Shown here: in pieces, positions 1 to 9,588 of the stretch | How the letters are laid out: each line of letters begins with the position of its first letter | Numbering within the stretch: the stretch's first letter is position 1 | Origin: Lysobacter silvisoli | GTDB lineage: Bacteria > Pseudomonadota > Gammaproteobacteria > Xanthomonadales > Xanthomonadaceae | Direction: 5' to 3' | DNA length: 64,000 nt | Assembly: GCF_003382365.1 (NCBI RefSeq) | Contig: NZ_QTSU01000001.1 | Span: forward strand, 2,170,001-2,234,000 | The notes under the pieces: generated by a model | What the model saw: the letters and a program-made list of their open reading frames with translations, nothing else | Databases searched by the model: none | Told to the model about the DNA's origin: nothing | Made by a program: the position numbers and the translations under genes

Positions 1-3000
1 AGACCGGGGTGGGCGTGGAGGTATCGCAGACGCGGTACTCGAAGCTGTCGTTGCCGCTGAAGCCGACGTTCGGCGTGTAGGTGCACTGGCCCGCGGCGCA
101 GGTCACGGTGCCGTTGGCCGGGTTGACGGTGACCGTCACCGAAGCCGGATCCAGCGGCGCGCCGGTCACGGTGTCGTTGCCGATCACCGGCACGGTCACC
201 GCGGTGTTCTGCGGCGTGTTGGCGCTGTCGTCCACCGCGGTCACGGTGTTGGCGCCCACGGTGATCGACACGGTCGCGGTATCGCAGACCGTGCCGTTCG
301 GCGCCGGCAGGCACAGGCGGTAGGTGAAGCTGTCCGGACCGCTGTAGTTGGCGTTCGGCGTGTAGGTGTAGGTGCCGTCGCCGTTCAGGACCAAGGTGCC
401 GTTGCTGGTACCGGTGACCAGAGCGTAGGACGAGCCCACGGGCGCGCTGTCGCCGCCGGTCGCGGTGCCGTTGAGCACGGTGTTCTGCGGCGTGGTCGCG
501 GTGTCGTCCACTGCGTCCGGACCGACCACCACCGGCACCGAAGCATCGTCGCAGGTGGCCGGAGTGGTGCCCGGCAGCGTGCAGATGCGGTAGGTGACGG
601 TGTAGGCGCCCGGGGTGGAGCCGGCCGGCACGGTGAGGCTGCCGTCGGGGTTCGCGACCAGGCCGGTCAGACCGCCGTTGTTGACGATGGTCGGCGCGGT
701 GGCGTTGGTGCCGATGACCACGGCGACGCCGTTGGTGGTGTCGTTGACGGTCACGTTGGGCACGGTGCCGCCGGCGAACGGCAGCACCGCCGCCGGATCG
801 TCGACCGCGTCGATGCTGATCGACACCGGGGTGGTTTCGGTGTCGCTGTTGTTGCCGCCGCTCGGGTCGGAGGTGGTGCTGGCGACCGTGGCGGTGTTGC
901 TGACGGTGGGCGCGCCGCCGTAGTTCGACGGCACCGACAGGGTCAGCGTGATCGTGGCGTTGCCGCCGGCGGCCAGCGTCGGACGCGAGCACTCGACGGT
1001 GCCGGCGTTGTTGGCGCAGGTCCAGCCGGTGCCGGCGGCGCTGACGAAGCCCAGGCCGGCCGGGATCACGTCGCTCACCTGCACCGCCGCGGCGTCGGAC
1101 GGGCCGGCGTTGGCGACGGTCAGGGTGTAGACCACGTTGTTGCCCGGCACCACCGAAGCGCCGGCGTCGTCCTTGTCGATCGACAGGTCGGCCGAAGCCA
1201 CCGGCGTCGGGGTCGAGGTGGAGGTGTTGTTGCCCGGGGTCGGGTCGCTGGTGGTCGAGGTGACCGTAGCGGTGTTGGCGTAGCTGCCCGCGGCGTTCAC
1301 CAGCGCGGTGATCTGCAGCGAGGCGCTGGCGCCGTTGGCGAGGTTGCCGATGGTCCAGGCGCCGGTGCCCGGCACGTAGGCGCCGGCACCGTTATCGGAC
1401 ACGTAGGCATAGCCGTTGGGCAGCAAGTCGGCCACCGACACGCCCGTCGCATCGGACGGACCGTTGTTGGTGACCGTCAGGGTGAAGGTGACGTTCGTGC
1501 CCACGGTCGGCGTGTTGCTCGACGCGACCTTGGTGATAGCCAGATCGGACGAAGCCACCGGGCCCGGCGTGGCCGTGGAGGTGTTGTTGCCCGGGGTCGG
1601 GTCGTTGGTGGCAGAGGTCACCGTGGCGGTGTTGGCGTAGGTACCCGTGGCGTTCACCGTGGCGGTGATCTGCAGCGAGGTGCTGGCGCCGTTGGCCAAG
1701 GTGCCGATGGTCCAGGCGCCGGTGCCGGACACATAAGCGCCCGCGCCGTTGTCGGACACGTAGGTGTAGCCCGACGGCAGCAGGTCGGCGACCGACACGC
1801 TGGTGGCGTCGGACGGACCGTTGTTGGTGACCGTCAGGGTGAAGGTGACATTGGTGCCCACGGTCGGGCTGTTGTTCGACGCGGTCTTGACGATCGCCAG
1901 GTCGGCGGTCGGGACCGGACCCGGCGTCGAGGTCGAGGTGTTGTTGCCCGGCGTCGGATCGCTGGTGGTCGAGGTGACCGTGGCGGTGTTGGCGTAGGTG
2001 CCCGCTGCGTTCACCGTGGCGGTGATCTGCAGCGCAGTGCTGGCGCCGTTGGCCAGAGTGCCGATGGTCCAGGCACCGGTGCCAGACACGTAGGCGCCCG
2101 CACCGTCATCGGACACGTAGGTGTAGCCCGACGGCAGCAGATCGGCCACCGACACGCCCGCCGCATCCGACGGACCGTTATTGGTGACCGTCAGGGTGAA
2201 GACGACGTTGTCGCCGACGTTCGGGCTGGCGTTGGACACGGTCTTGACGATGGCCAGGTCCGAGGAGGCGACCGGCGTGGGCGTCGAGGTGGAGGTGTTG
2301 TTGCCCGGGGTCGGGTCGCTGGTGGTCGAGGTGACCGTGGCGGTATTGGCGTAGCTGCCCGCCGCGTTCACCGTCGCGGTGATCTGCAGCGAGGCCGAGG
2401 CGCCGTTGGCCAGGGTGCCGATGGTCCAGGCGCCGGTGCCCGGCACGTAAGCGCCTGCACCGTTGTCGGAGACGTAGGTGTAGCCGCTGGGCAGCAGGTC
2501 GGCGACGGAGACGCCGGTTGCGGCCGAGGGACCGTTGTTGGTCACCGTCAGGGTGAAGGTGACGTTGGTGCCCACGGTCGGGGTGTTGCTCGACGCGGTC
2601 TTGACGATGGCCAGGTCGGACGACGCCACCGGGGTCGGGGTCGACGTGGACGTGTTGTTGCCCGGCGTCGGGTCGTTAGTGGTCGAAGTCACCGTCGCCG
2701 TATTGGCGTAGGCGCCCGTCGCATTGACCGTGGCCGTGATCTGCAGCGAGACGCTGGCGCCGTTTGCCAGGTTGCCGATGGTCCACGCGCCGGTGCCCGC
2801 CACGTAGGCGCCGGCACCGTCATCGGAGACATAGGTGTAGCCGTTGGGCAGCAGATCGGAGACCGAGACGCCCGTGGCGGCCGAGGGGCCGTTGTTGGTG
2901 ACGGTCAGGGTGAAGCTGACGTTGGTGCCCACGGTCGGGCTGTTGTTCGACGCGACCTTGGTGATGGCCAGATCGGACGAGGCCACCGGCGTCGGCGTCG

Positions 3001-6000
3001 AGGTGGAGGTGTTGTTGCCCGGGGTCGGGTCGCTGGTGGTCGAGGTGACCGTGGCGGTATTGGCGTAGCTGCCCGTCGCGTTCACCGACGCGGTGATCTG
3101 CAGCGAGGTGCTGGCGCCGTTGGCCAGGTTGCCGATGGTCCAGGCGCCGGTGCCCGGCACGTAGGCGCCGGCACCGTTGTCGGAGACGTAGGTGTAGCCG
3201 TTGGGCAGCAGATCCGCCACGGACACGCCGGTCGCCGCCGACGGGCCGTTGTTGGTGACCGTCAGGGTGAAGGTGACATTGGTACCGACCGTCGGGGTGT
3301 TGCTGGAAGCGGTCTTGACGATGGCCAGGTCGGACGAAGCGACCGGCGTCGGCGTCGACGTGGAGGTGTTGTTGCCCGGGGTCGGATCGCTGGTGGTCGA
3401 GGTCACCGTGGCCGTATTGGCGTAGGTGCCGGTCGCGTTCACCGTCGCGGTGATCTGCAGCGAAGCCGAAGCGCCGCTAGCCAGGTTGCCGATGGTCCAC
3501 GCACCGGTGCCCGGCACGTAGGCGCCGGCACCGTTATCCGACACGTAGGTGTAGCCGTTGGGCAGCAAGTCGGCGACCGAAACGGCCGCGGCCGCGCTCG
3601 GACCGTTGTTCGTCACCGTCAGGGTGAAGGTGACATTCGTGCCGACGGTCGGGCTGTTGTTCGACGCGGTCTTGACGATCGCCAGGTCGGCCGAAGCCAC
3701 CGGCGTCGGCGTCGAGGTCGAGGTGTTGTTGCCCGGCGTCGGGTCGTTGGTGGTGGACGACACCGTCGCGGTGTTGGCGTAGGTGCCCGTCGCGTTCACC
3801 GTGGCGGTGATCTGCAGCGAAGCGCTGGCGCCGTTGGCCAGATTTCCGATGGTCCAGGCGCCGGTGCCCGGCACGTAGGCGCCGGCACCGTTGTCGGAGA
3901 CGTAGGTGTAGCCGTTGGGCAGCAGATCCGCCACGGACACGCCGGTCGCCGCCGACGGGCCATTGTTGGTGACCGTCAGGGTGAAGGTGACATTGGTACC
4001 GACCGTCGGGGTGTTGCTGGAAGCGGTCTTGACGATGGCCAGATCGGACGACGCCACCGGCGCCGGCGTCGACGTGGAGGTGTTGTTGCCCGGGGTCGGG
4101 TCGTTGCTGGTCGACGACACCGTCGCGGTGTTGGCATAGCCGCCCGTCGCGTTCACCGTCGCGGTGATCTGCAGCGAAGCGCTGGCGCCATTGGCCAGGT
4201 TGCCGATGGTCCACGCGCCGGTGCCCGGCACGTAGGCGCCGGCACCGTTATCCGACACGTAGGTATAACCGGAGGGCAGCAGGTCGGCGACGGAGACGCC
4301 GGTTGCGGCCGAGGGACCGTTGTTGGTGACCGTCAGGGTGAAGGTGACGTTGGTACCCACGGTCGGCGTGTTGTTCGACGCGACCTTGACGATGGCGACA
4401 TCGGACGACACCACCGGCGTCGGGGTCGAGGTGGAGGTGTTGTTGCCCGGCGTCGGATCGTTGGTGGTGGAACTGACCGTCGCGGTGTTGGCGTAGCTGC
4501 CCGCCGCGTTCACCGTGGCGGTGATCTGCAGCGAAGCGCTGGCGCCGTTGGCCAGGCTGCCGATGGTCCACACGCCGGTGCCCGGCACATAGGCGCCGGC
4601 GCCGTTGTCGGACACGTAGGTGTAGCCCGAAGGCAGCAGGTCGGCCACCGAAACGGCCGCCGCAGCGGAGGGACCGTTGTTGGTCACCGTCAGGGTGAAG
4701 CTGACGTTGGTGCCCACGGCCGGGCTGTTGTTCGAGGCGACCTTGGTGATCGCCAGGTCGGCCGAAGCCACCGGGGCCGGGGTCGAAGTCGAGGTGTTGT
4801 TGCCCGGGGTCGGATCGTTGCTGGTCGAGCTGACCGTGGCGGTGTTGGCGTAGGTGCCGGTCGCGCGCACGGTCGCCACGATCTGCAGCGAGGTGCTCGC
4901 GCCGTTGGCCAGGTTGCCGATGGTCCACACGCCCGTGCCGGGCACGTAGGCGCCGGCACCGTTATCGGACACGTACGTATAGCCGTTCGGCAGCAGGTCG
5001 GCGACCGACACGCCGGTCGCGCCGGACGGGCCGTTGTTGGTGACCGTCAGGGTGAAGGTGACGTTGGTGCCCACGGTCGGCGTGTTGTTCGAGGCGACCT
5101 TGACGATGGCGACATCGGACGACACCACCGGCGTCGGGGTCGACGTGGAGGTGTTGTTGCCCGGCGTCGGGTCGTTGGTGGTGGAGCTGACCGTCGCGGT
5201 GTTGGCGTAGGTACCGGTCGCGCGCACGGTGGCCACGATCTGCAGCGAAGTGCTGGCGCCGTTGGCCAGGTTGCCGATGGTCCACACGCCGGTGCCGGAC
5301 ACGTAGGCGCCCGCGCCGTTGTCGGACACGTAGGTGTAGCCGTTGGGCAGCAGGTCGGCGACCGACACGCCCGTGGCGGCCGACGGACCGTTGTTGGTCA
5401 CCGTCAGGGTGAAGGTGACGTTGGTGCCGACGGTCGGCGTGCTGTTGGACACGCCCTTGACGATGGCCAGGTCGGACGAAGCGACCGGGGTCGGCGTCGA
5501 GGTCGCGGTGTTGTTGCCCGGCGTCGGATCGCTGGTGGTCGAGCTCACCGTCGCGGTGTTGGCATAGGTGCCCGTCGCGCGCACGGTGGCCACGATCTGC
5601 AGCGAGGTGCTCGCGCCGTTGGCCAGATTGCCGATGGTCCACACGCCGGTGCCGGACACGTAGGCGCCCGCGCCGTTGTCGGACACGTAGGTGTAGCCGT
5701 TGGGCAGCAGGTCGGCGACCGACACGCCCGTGGCGGCCGACGGACCGTTGTTGGTGACCGTCAGGGTGAAGGTGACGTTGGTGCCCACCGTCGGCGTGGC
5801 GTTCGACACGCTCTTGGCCATGACCAGGTCGGCCGACGCCACCGGCGTCGGCGTGGAGGTCGAGGTGTTGTTGCCCGGGGTCGGGTCGCCGGTGGTCGAG
5901 CTGACGGTCGCGGTGTTTGCGTAGGTACCGGTCGCGCGCACGGTCGCCACGATCTGCAGCGAGGTCGAGGCGCCGTTGGCCAGGCTGCCGATGGTCCACA

Positions 6001-7726
6001 CGCCGGTACCCGGCACGTAGGCGCCGGCCCCGTTGTCGGACACATAGGTGTAGCCGTTGGGCAGCAGGTCGGCCACCGACACGGCCGCCGCGGCCGAGGG
6101 GCCGTTGTTGGTGACCGTCAGGGTGAAGGTGACGTTGCTGCCCACGGTCGGGGTGCTGTTGGACACGCCCTTGACGATGGCCAGGTCGGCCTGCGCCGCG
6201 ATGGTGGTGGCCGCCGAGCTGCTGTTGTTGCCGGCGGTCGGATCGCTGGTGCCCGCCGGCGCCGCGACGGTCGCGGTGTTGTTGATCGAGCCCGGCGTGG
6301 TCGCGGTGCCGGTCACGGTGATGGTGACGAAGCTGGTGTCGGCCGAGGTCGCCGCGCCGGTGTCGACCGGCAGGTTCGCCGTCAGGTTGATGCTGTTGCC
6401 GGTGCCGCTGGCCGCACTGCAGGTCGAGCCCGCGCCGGTGCCGGCGCAGGTCCAGCTGACCGAGGTCAGGTTGGCCGGCACGGTGTCGGCGATCGCCGCG
6501 GCGGTCACGGCGCTGGGGCCGTTGTTCCAGACGCGGATGGTGTAGGTGACGGTGCCGCCCTGGTTGACACTGGCGGTGCCGGTCTTGCTGATCGCCAGGT
6601 CGTTGAGCGCGGTGATCGTGGTGTTGGCGGTGCTGCTGTTGTTGCCCGGGGTGGGGTCGCTGCTGCCGGCCGGCGCGGTCACGCTGGCGGTGTTGGCGAT
6701 GGCACCCGGCGTGGTCGCCGTGCCGGTCACGGTCACGGTGACGAAGCTGGTGTCGGCCGACGTCGCCGCGCCGGTATCGACCGGCAGGTTGGCGGTCAGG
6801 GCGATGGTGTTGCCGGTGCCGCTGGCCGCGCTGCAGGTCGAGCCCGCGCCGGTACCGGCGCAGGTCCAGCTGACCGAGGTCAGGTTGGCCGGCACGGTGT
6901 CGGCGATCGCGGCGCCGGTCACGGCGGCGGGGCCGTTGTTCCAGACGCGGATGGTGTAGGTGACGGTGCCGTTCTGGTTGACGGTGGCGGTGCCGGTCTT
7001 GCTGATCGCCAGGTCGTTGAGCGCGGTGATCGTGGTGTTGGCCGAGCTGCTGTTGTTGCCCGGGGTCGGGTCGGTGGCGCCGGCCGGCACCGCGATGTTG
7101 GCGGTGTTGGTGATCGCGCCCGGCGTGGTCGCCGTGCCGGTCACGGTGATGGTGACGAAGCTGGTGTCGGCGCTGGTGGCCGCGCCGGTGTCGACGCCCA
7201 GGTTCGCGCTCAGGCTGATGCTGTTGCCGGTGCCGCTGGCGGTGCCGCAGGTGGTGCCGGCGCCCGTGGCCGCGCAGGTCCAGCTGACCGAGGTCAGGTT
7301 GGCCGGCACGGTGTCGGTGATGGTCGCGCCCAGCGCGCTGCTCACGCCGTTGTTCCAGGCGCGGATGGTGTAGGTGACCGTGCCGCCCTGGTTGACGGTG
7401 GCGGTACCGGTCTTGCTGATCGCCAGGTCGGACGACGCCGCCAGGGTGTTGGTATCGGTGGACGAGCAGGTGCCGTTGGCGCTGTTGAACACGCGTCCGG
7501 CGCCGGTGCACGAAGCGCCGCTATTGGTCACGCCGCTGGGCGGGGTGATGGTGGCGGTGTTGTTGATCTGGGCCGGGAAGGTCTGCGCCAGCGCCAGGGG
7601 CGCGGCGGCCGCCAGCAAGGCGCTGAGCGCGATGCGCGACACCGTCCGGAACAAACGCGTACGCAGGCCTTCGTCGCTGCCGTTGCGCGGCAAGGGGGAG
7701 GACGTGCGGGGGTTGGCAGTCTTCAT
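1..7726 (-). CDS. Giant exported DUF11-repeat protein (3' end beyond window)
   Basis: The frame begins at ATG 7726 (MKTANPRTSS) and stays open to the left edge, giving 2575 visible codons. A signal peptide ends near residue 47 (PLALA/QT). After a short N-terminal stretch come three 138-residue units (about 7430-6188), then fourteen 119-residue units (about 6187-1189). Each 119-residue unit contains a DLAIVKT strand, a TFTLTVTNNGPS strand and an SDPTPGNNTSTST linker, which is the DUF11 (conserved repeat domain B) pattern. One further DUF11-like domain follows at about 1189-900. The visible end (900-1) has cadherin/Ig-like modules with TYTYTPNANYSGPDSFTYR motifs. Such proteins are usually secreted or surface-anchored and long; the adhesin or matrix role is inferred. 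The sorting signal, if any, lies outside the window. Repeat periods are multiples of three, so no frameshift is evident. Start choice rests on the signal peptide; the ribosome site is weak. Confidence 0.88.
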   Translation of the reverse strand, partial: MKTANPRTSSPLPRNGSDEGLRTRLFRTVSRIALSALLAAAAPLALAQTFPAQINNTATITPPSGVTNSGASCTGAGRVFNSANGTCSSTDTNTLAASSDLAISKTGTATVNQGGTVTYTIRAWNNGVSSALGATITDTVPANLTSVSWTCAATGAGTTCGTASGTGNSISLSANLGVDTGAATSADTSFVTITVTGTATTPGAITNTANIAVPAGATDPTPGNNSSSANTTITALNDLAISKTGTATVNQNGTVTYTIRVWNNGPAAVTGAAIADTVPANLTSVSWTCAGTGAGSTCSAASGTGNTIALTANLPVDTGAATSADTSFVTVTVTGTATTPGAIANTASVTAPAGSSDPTPGNNSSTANTTITALNDLAISKTGTASVNQGGTVTYTIRVWNNGPSAVTAAAIADTVPANLTSVSWTCAGTGAGSTCSAASGTGNSINLTANLPVDTGAATSADTSFVTITVTGTATTPGSINNTATVAAPAGTSDPTAGNNSSSAATTIAAQADLAIVKGVSNSTPTVGSNVTFTLTVTNNGPSAAAAVSVADLLPNGYTYVSDNGAGAYVPGTGVWTIGSLANGASTSLQIVATVRATGTYANTATVSSTTGDPTPGNNTSTSTPTPVASADLVMAKSVSNATPTVGTNVTFTLTVTNNGPSAATGVSVADLLPNGYTYVSDNGAGAYVSGTGVWTIGNLANGASTSLQIVATVRATGTYANTATVSSTTSDPTPGNNTATSTPTPVASSDLAIVKGVSNSTPTVGTNVTFTLTVTNNGPSAATGVSVADLLPNGYTYVSDNGAGAYVSGTGVWTIGNLANGASTSLQIVATVRATGTYANTATVSSTTNDPTPGNNTSTSTPTPVVSSDVAIVKVASNNTPTVGTNVTFTLTVTNNGPSGATGVSVADLLPNGYTYVSDNGAGAYVPGTGVWTIGNLANGASTSLQIVATVRATGTYANTATVSSTSNDPTPGNNTSTSTPAPVASADLAITKVASNNSPAVGTNVSFTLTVTNNGPSAAAAVSVADLLPSGYTYVSDNGAGAYVPGTGVWTIGSLANGASASLQITATVNAAGSYANTATVSSTTNDPTPGNNTSTSTPTPVVSSDVAIVKVASNNTPTVGTNVTFTLTVTNNGPSAATGVSVADLLPSGYTYVSDNGAGAYVPGTGAWTIGNLANGASASLQITATVNATGGYANTATVSSTSNDPTPGNNTSTSTPAPVASSDLAIVKTASSNTPTVGTNVTFTLTVTNNGPSAATGVSVADLLPNGYTYVSDNGAGAYVPGTGAWTIGNLANGASASLQITATVNATGTYANTATVSSTTNDPTPGNNTSTSTPTPVASADLAIVKTASNNSPTVGTNVTFTLTVTNNGPSAAAAVSVADLLPNGYTYVSDNGAGAYVPGTGAWTIGNLASGASASLQITATVNATGTYANTATVTSTTSDPTPGNNTSTSTPTPVASSDLAIVKTASSNTPTVGTNVTFTLTVTNNGPSAATGVSVADLLPNGYTYVSDNGAGAYVPGTGAWTIGNLANGASTSLQITASVNATGSYANTATVTSTTSDPTPGNNTSTSTPTPVASSDLAITKVASNNSPTVGTNVSFTLTVTNNGPSAATGVSVSDLLPNGYTYVSDDGAGAYVAGTGAWTIGNLANGASVSLQITATVNATGAYANTATVTSTTNDPTPGNNTSTSTPTPVASSDLAIVKTASSNTPTVGTNVTFTLTVTNNGPSAATGVSVADLLPSGYTYVSDNGAGAYVPGTGAWTIGTLANGASASLQITATVNAAGSYANTATVTSTTSDPTPGNNTSTSTPTPVASSDLAIVKTVSNASPNVGDNVVFTLTVTNNGPSDAAGVSVADLLPSGYTYVSDDGAGAYVSGTGAWTIGTLANGASTALQITATVNAAGTYANTATVTSTTSDPTPGNNTSTSTPGPVPTADLAIVKTASNNSPTVGTNVTFTLTVTNNGPSDATSVSVADLLPSGYTYVSDNGAGAYVSGTGAWTIGTLANGASTSLQITATVNATGTYANTATVTSATNDPTPGNNTSTATPGPVASSDLAITKVASSNTPTVGTNVTFTLTVTNNGPSDATGVSVADLLPNGYAYVSDNGAGAYVPGTGAWTIGNLANGASASLQITALVNAAGSYANTATVTSTTSDPTPGNNTSTSTPTPVASADLSIDKDDAGASVVPGNNVVYTLTVANAGPSDAAAVQVSDVIPAGLGFVSAAGTGWTCANNAGTVECSRPTLAAGGNATITLTLSVPSNYGGAPTVSNTATVASTTSDPSGGNNSDTETTPVSISIDAVDDPAAVLPFAGGTVPNVTVNDTTNGVAVVIGTNATAPTIVNNGGLTGLVANPDGSLTVPAGSTPGAYTVTYRICTLPGTTPATCDDASVPVVVGPDAVDDTATTPQNTVLNGTATGGDSAPVGSSYALVTGTSNGTLVLNGDGTYTYTPNANYSGPDSFTYRLCLPAPNGTVCDTATVSITVGANTVTAVDDSANTPQNTAVTVPVIGNDTVTGAPLDPASVTVTVNPANGTVTCAAGQCTYTPNVGFSGNDSFEYRVCDTSTPTPV
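1189..6187 (-). repeat. Fourteen tandem 357-bp repeats inside the DUF11 gene
   Basis: The same landmark (GGCAGCAGGTCGGC-like on the plus strand) recurs at 1416, 1773, 2130, 2487, 2844, 3201, 3558, 3915, 4272, 4629, 4986, 5343, 5700 and 6057, always 357 bp apart. Each unit encodes 119 residues. I checked individual positions and found no unit with a length change. The four copies nearest the protein N terminus read VATVRATGTY where the other ten read ITATVNATGTY. Confidence 0.93.
6188..7430 (-). repeat. Three tandem 414-bp repeats inside the DUF11 gene
   Basis: Three successive units of 138 residues, with landmarks at 7374, 6960 and 6546, each start with DLAISKTGTA and contain TVTYTIR.WNNG and SVSWTCA.TGAG motifs. 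They contain an extra cysteine-bearing loop compared with the 119-residue units and resemble the longer DUF11 form. The second and third copies are the most alike. Confidence 0.9.
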
Positions 7727-7745
7727 GCGTAAGCCCAGACAGGAA

Positions 7746-9068
7746 TCAGTAAGCGCCGGCGTTGGCGTTGAACGCCACCGGCACGGTGATGGTGGCCGTG
7801 CCGTTGGCGAGCAGGTTCACGGTGAGGTTGATCGCGTTGCCGCCGACGGTGCCGCCGGTGGCGGCGCTGCAGCTGGAACCGGCGCTGGCCGCGCAGCTCC
7901 ACTGCGCCGACAGGGTCGCGCCCGCGGGCAGCGCGTCGGCGATCTGCGCGGCCGTGATGGTCACGCTGCCGAAGTTGCGCGCGATCAGGGTGTAGCTGGT
8001 GGTGCCGCCCGGCGTGTAGCTGCTGGCGGTGTCGCTCTTGCTGATCGTCAGGTCCGACGTGGTCGCGTTGACGAAGGTGCAGGTGATGTTCTGGTTGGCG
8101 CGGTAAGCGGCGGTGGCGATGGTCAGCACGTTGCCGGCCAGCGACGAGGCCACCGTGGCGCTGGTCTGATCCACGCAACTGGCCGACTGCAGGGCGAAGC
8201 CCGCCACCGCGTTTTCGGTGATGGTGATCGGCTGGCCATGGTTGGTGATCGCGAACGCCGCCGAGGTCGACGGGTTGAGCGTGGCGGTGTTGATCGTCGG
8301 CGAACCCACGCCATTGGTGCCGGTGAACGTGAAGCTGCCGGTGTTGGCCAGGGTCTGCTTGACGATGCGCAGGTCCGAACCGGCCAGCGACCAGATCACT
8401 TCCAGGCCGTCGCCGATGCTGCCGCCGCCCGGGTCGATGGCGACCACGGAGAAGGTCAGGCTGGTGATGCCGGTGCCGTCGAAGCGGATCGAACCGCAGC
8501 CGGTGCCGTTGGCGGCCGTGGTGCTGCATTCGGTGCTGGCCGCGCCGGTACCGCCGGTGGTGCGCTGGAAGCTGTTGCCGGTGACGGTGAACACCGAATT
8601 GCCGCCGAGCCGGGTCAAACCGACCGTGCCGCCGGTGGAAACGCTGCTGGTCAGGGTCCACTGCGAGGAGTTGTTCTGGCCGCCGGACGTACCGCCGATG
8701 CGGTCCATATGCAGCACCGGGTTGTCCACCGCCTTGCTGAAGGTGACGGTGATGGTGCGATTGCCCGGCTGGAGCGTCATGTTCAGCGAGTTGGCGCCAA
8801 CGACCGTGCCCGAGTACGGGTTGGTCCAGAAGTTGGTCGTGTTGAACGTATCGTTCGAATACGCATTGCCGCCGCCGAGCGCGCCCGACCAGGTCACGGT
8901 GACGCCCGCCGCCGGCGAGGTCGCGCTGTTGGTGGCAGGGGTCCAGGTACCGGTGGTCGCGGCCGTGGCGCTACCGGCGACGAACAGCAGGGCCAGCAAC
9001 GCGCTGCATGCGCGTGCGGTCGATCCGTAGAGCCGGCCGTAGAGCCGGCGGTTGACTGCTGTGGTCAT
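7746..9068 (-). CDS. Exported protein with C-terminal DUF11 domain
   Basis: Predicted 440 residues from ATG 9068. An open extension upstream to 9185 lacks a secretion signal at its start and is rejected. A signal peptide follows (LLALLFVAGSATA). The first part (about 30-210) looks like an all-beta, Gly/Ser/Thr-rich domain that I do not recognise. The middle (about 215-340) has an ITITENAVAGFALQS segment typical of prealbumin-like domains found beside DUF11, and the end (about 345-440) is a DUF11 domain starting SDLTISKSDTASSYTPGG. The last DUF11 domain stops at NANAGAY, earlier than usual. The stop lies 19 bases before the ATG of the giant DUF11 gene, so the two are probably cotranscribed. 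Function is unknown; a partner or subunit of the giant surface protein is an inference. Confidence 0.82.
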   Translation of the reverse strand: MTTAVNRRLYGRLYGSTARACSALLALLFVAGSATAATTGTWTPATNSATSPAAGVTVTWSGALGGGNAYSNDTFNTTNFWTNPYSGTVVGANSLNMTLQPGNRTITVTFSKAVDNPVLHMDRIGGTSGGQNNSSQWTLTSSVSTGGTVGLTRLGGNSVFTVTGNSFQRTTGGTGAASTECSTTAANGTGCGSIRFDGTGITSLTFSVVAIDPGGGSIGDGLEVIWSLAGSDLRIVKQTLANTGSFTFTGTNGVGSPTINTATLNPSTSAAFAITNHGQPITITENAVAGFALQSASCVDQTSATVASSLAGNVLTIATAAYRANQNITCTFVNATTSDLTISKSDTASSYTPGGTTSYTLIARNFGSVTITAAQIADALPAGATLSAQWSCAASAGSSCSAATGGTVGGNAINLTVNLLANGTATITVPVAFNANAGAY

Positions 9069-9588
9069 AAAAATCCGCGCGTCGGGTGCCGCACGAGCAT
9101 TCGCACGCAGCCTCCGGCCGCGAGCGCTCGCTCTTGCGTCATCAGGTTTTGTTGGAAATCCCCATGGCCCCCAAACGGGTGCCAAATTTCACCGCCAATG
9201 CCGCACTCGATCCGTGTTCCGGGTGCTGGCTGTGCGGACGCGAGGAGTGCTCCTTCCCCCTGACCCCTTCCGCACCGCGCACATCCGTCAGCCTGGCTTC
9301 GGAGGTACGCTGCAAATAGTGTGCCATCCATCACATTCGAACGGCAACCCGGCTCACAAAAGCTTGTCCTGGGTTTTGCCGATCCTGCGATAAGTGACCC
9401 AGGGGTCAATACACGCCCTTATGCGTCACTTTGTGTGCCAGGTATATGAGTAGTTCCACCTATAAGCCACTGAATACACTTAAAAGATACGTAGAACGAA
9501 CTGGATTGGATGCAGCCTCCAGGGGCTGGCCCGTTCGGCTGAACGCGACGGCGCCCTATACTTTCGTTCCCCACCGTTAGGCCGTCCC
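9069..9588. other. Intergenic region between divergent DUF11 operon and ispB
   Basis: This 520-bp gap is AT-richer than its surroundings between about 9320 and 9500 and should hold the promoters of both divergent units. A near-perfect palindrome lies at 9395-9408. Short open frames here (for example minus 9065-9409) have no recognisable features and I do not call them genes. Confidence 0.6.
9395..9408. promoter_or_regulatory. Palindrome TGACCC-AG-GGGTCA, candidate operator
   Basis: Six-base perfect inverted arms are separated by two bases in the AT-rich divergent intergenic region. It is suited to a dimeric regulator, but no regulator gene lies next to it and the target is unknown. Confidence 0.35.

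Noticed and set aside
1416-6281. A ladder of 74-residue plus-strand open frames at 357-bp steps
   Set aside because: They are antisense to the DUF11 repeats and repeat only because the repeats do. No ribosome sites.
4962-7511. An 849-residue minus-strand frame rich in Arg, Gln and His
   Set aside because: It is another frame of the DUF11 gene; composition is that of a GC-rich shadow, and the true frame has a signal peptide and domains.
9065-9409. 114-residue minus-strand frame in the divergent region
   Set aside because: Includes the likely leader of the DUF11 operon, has no domain and no codon pattern like its neighbours.
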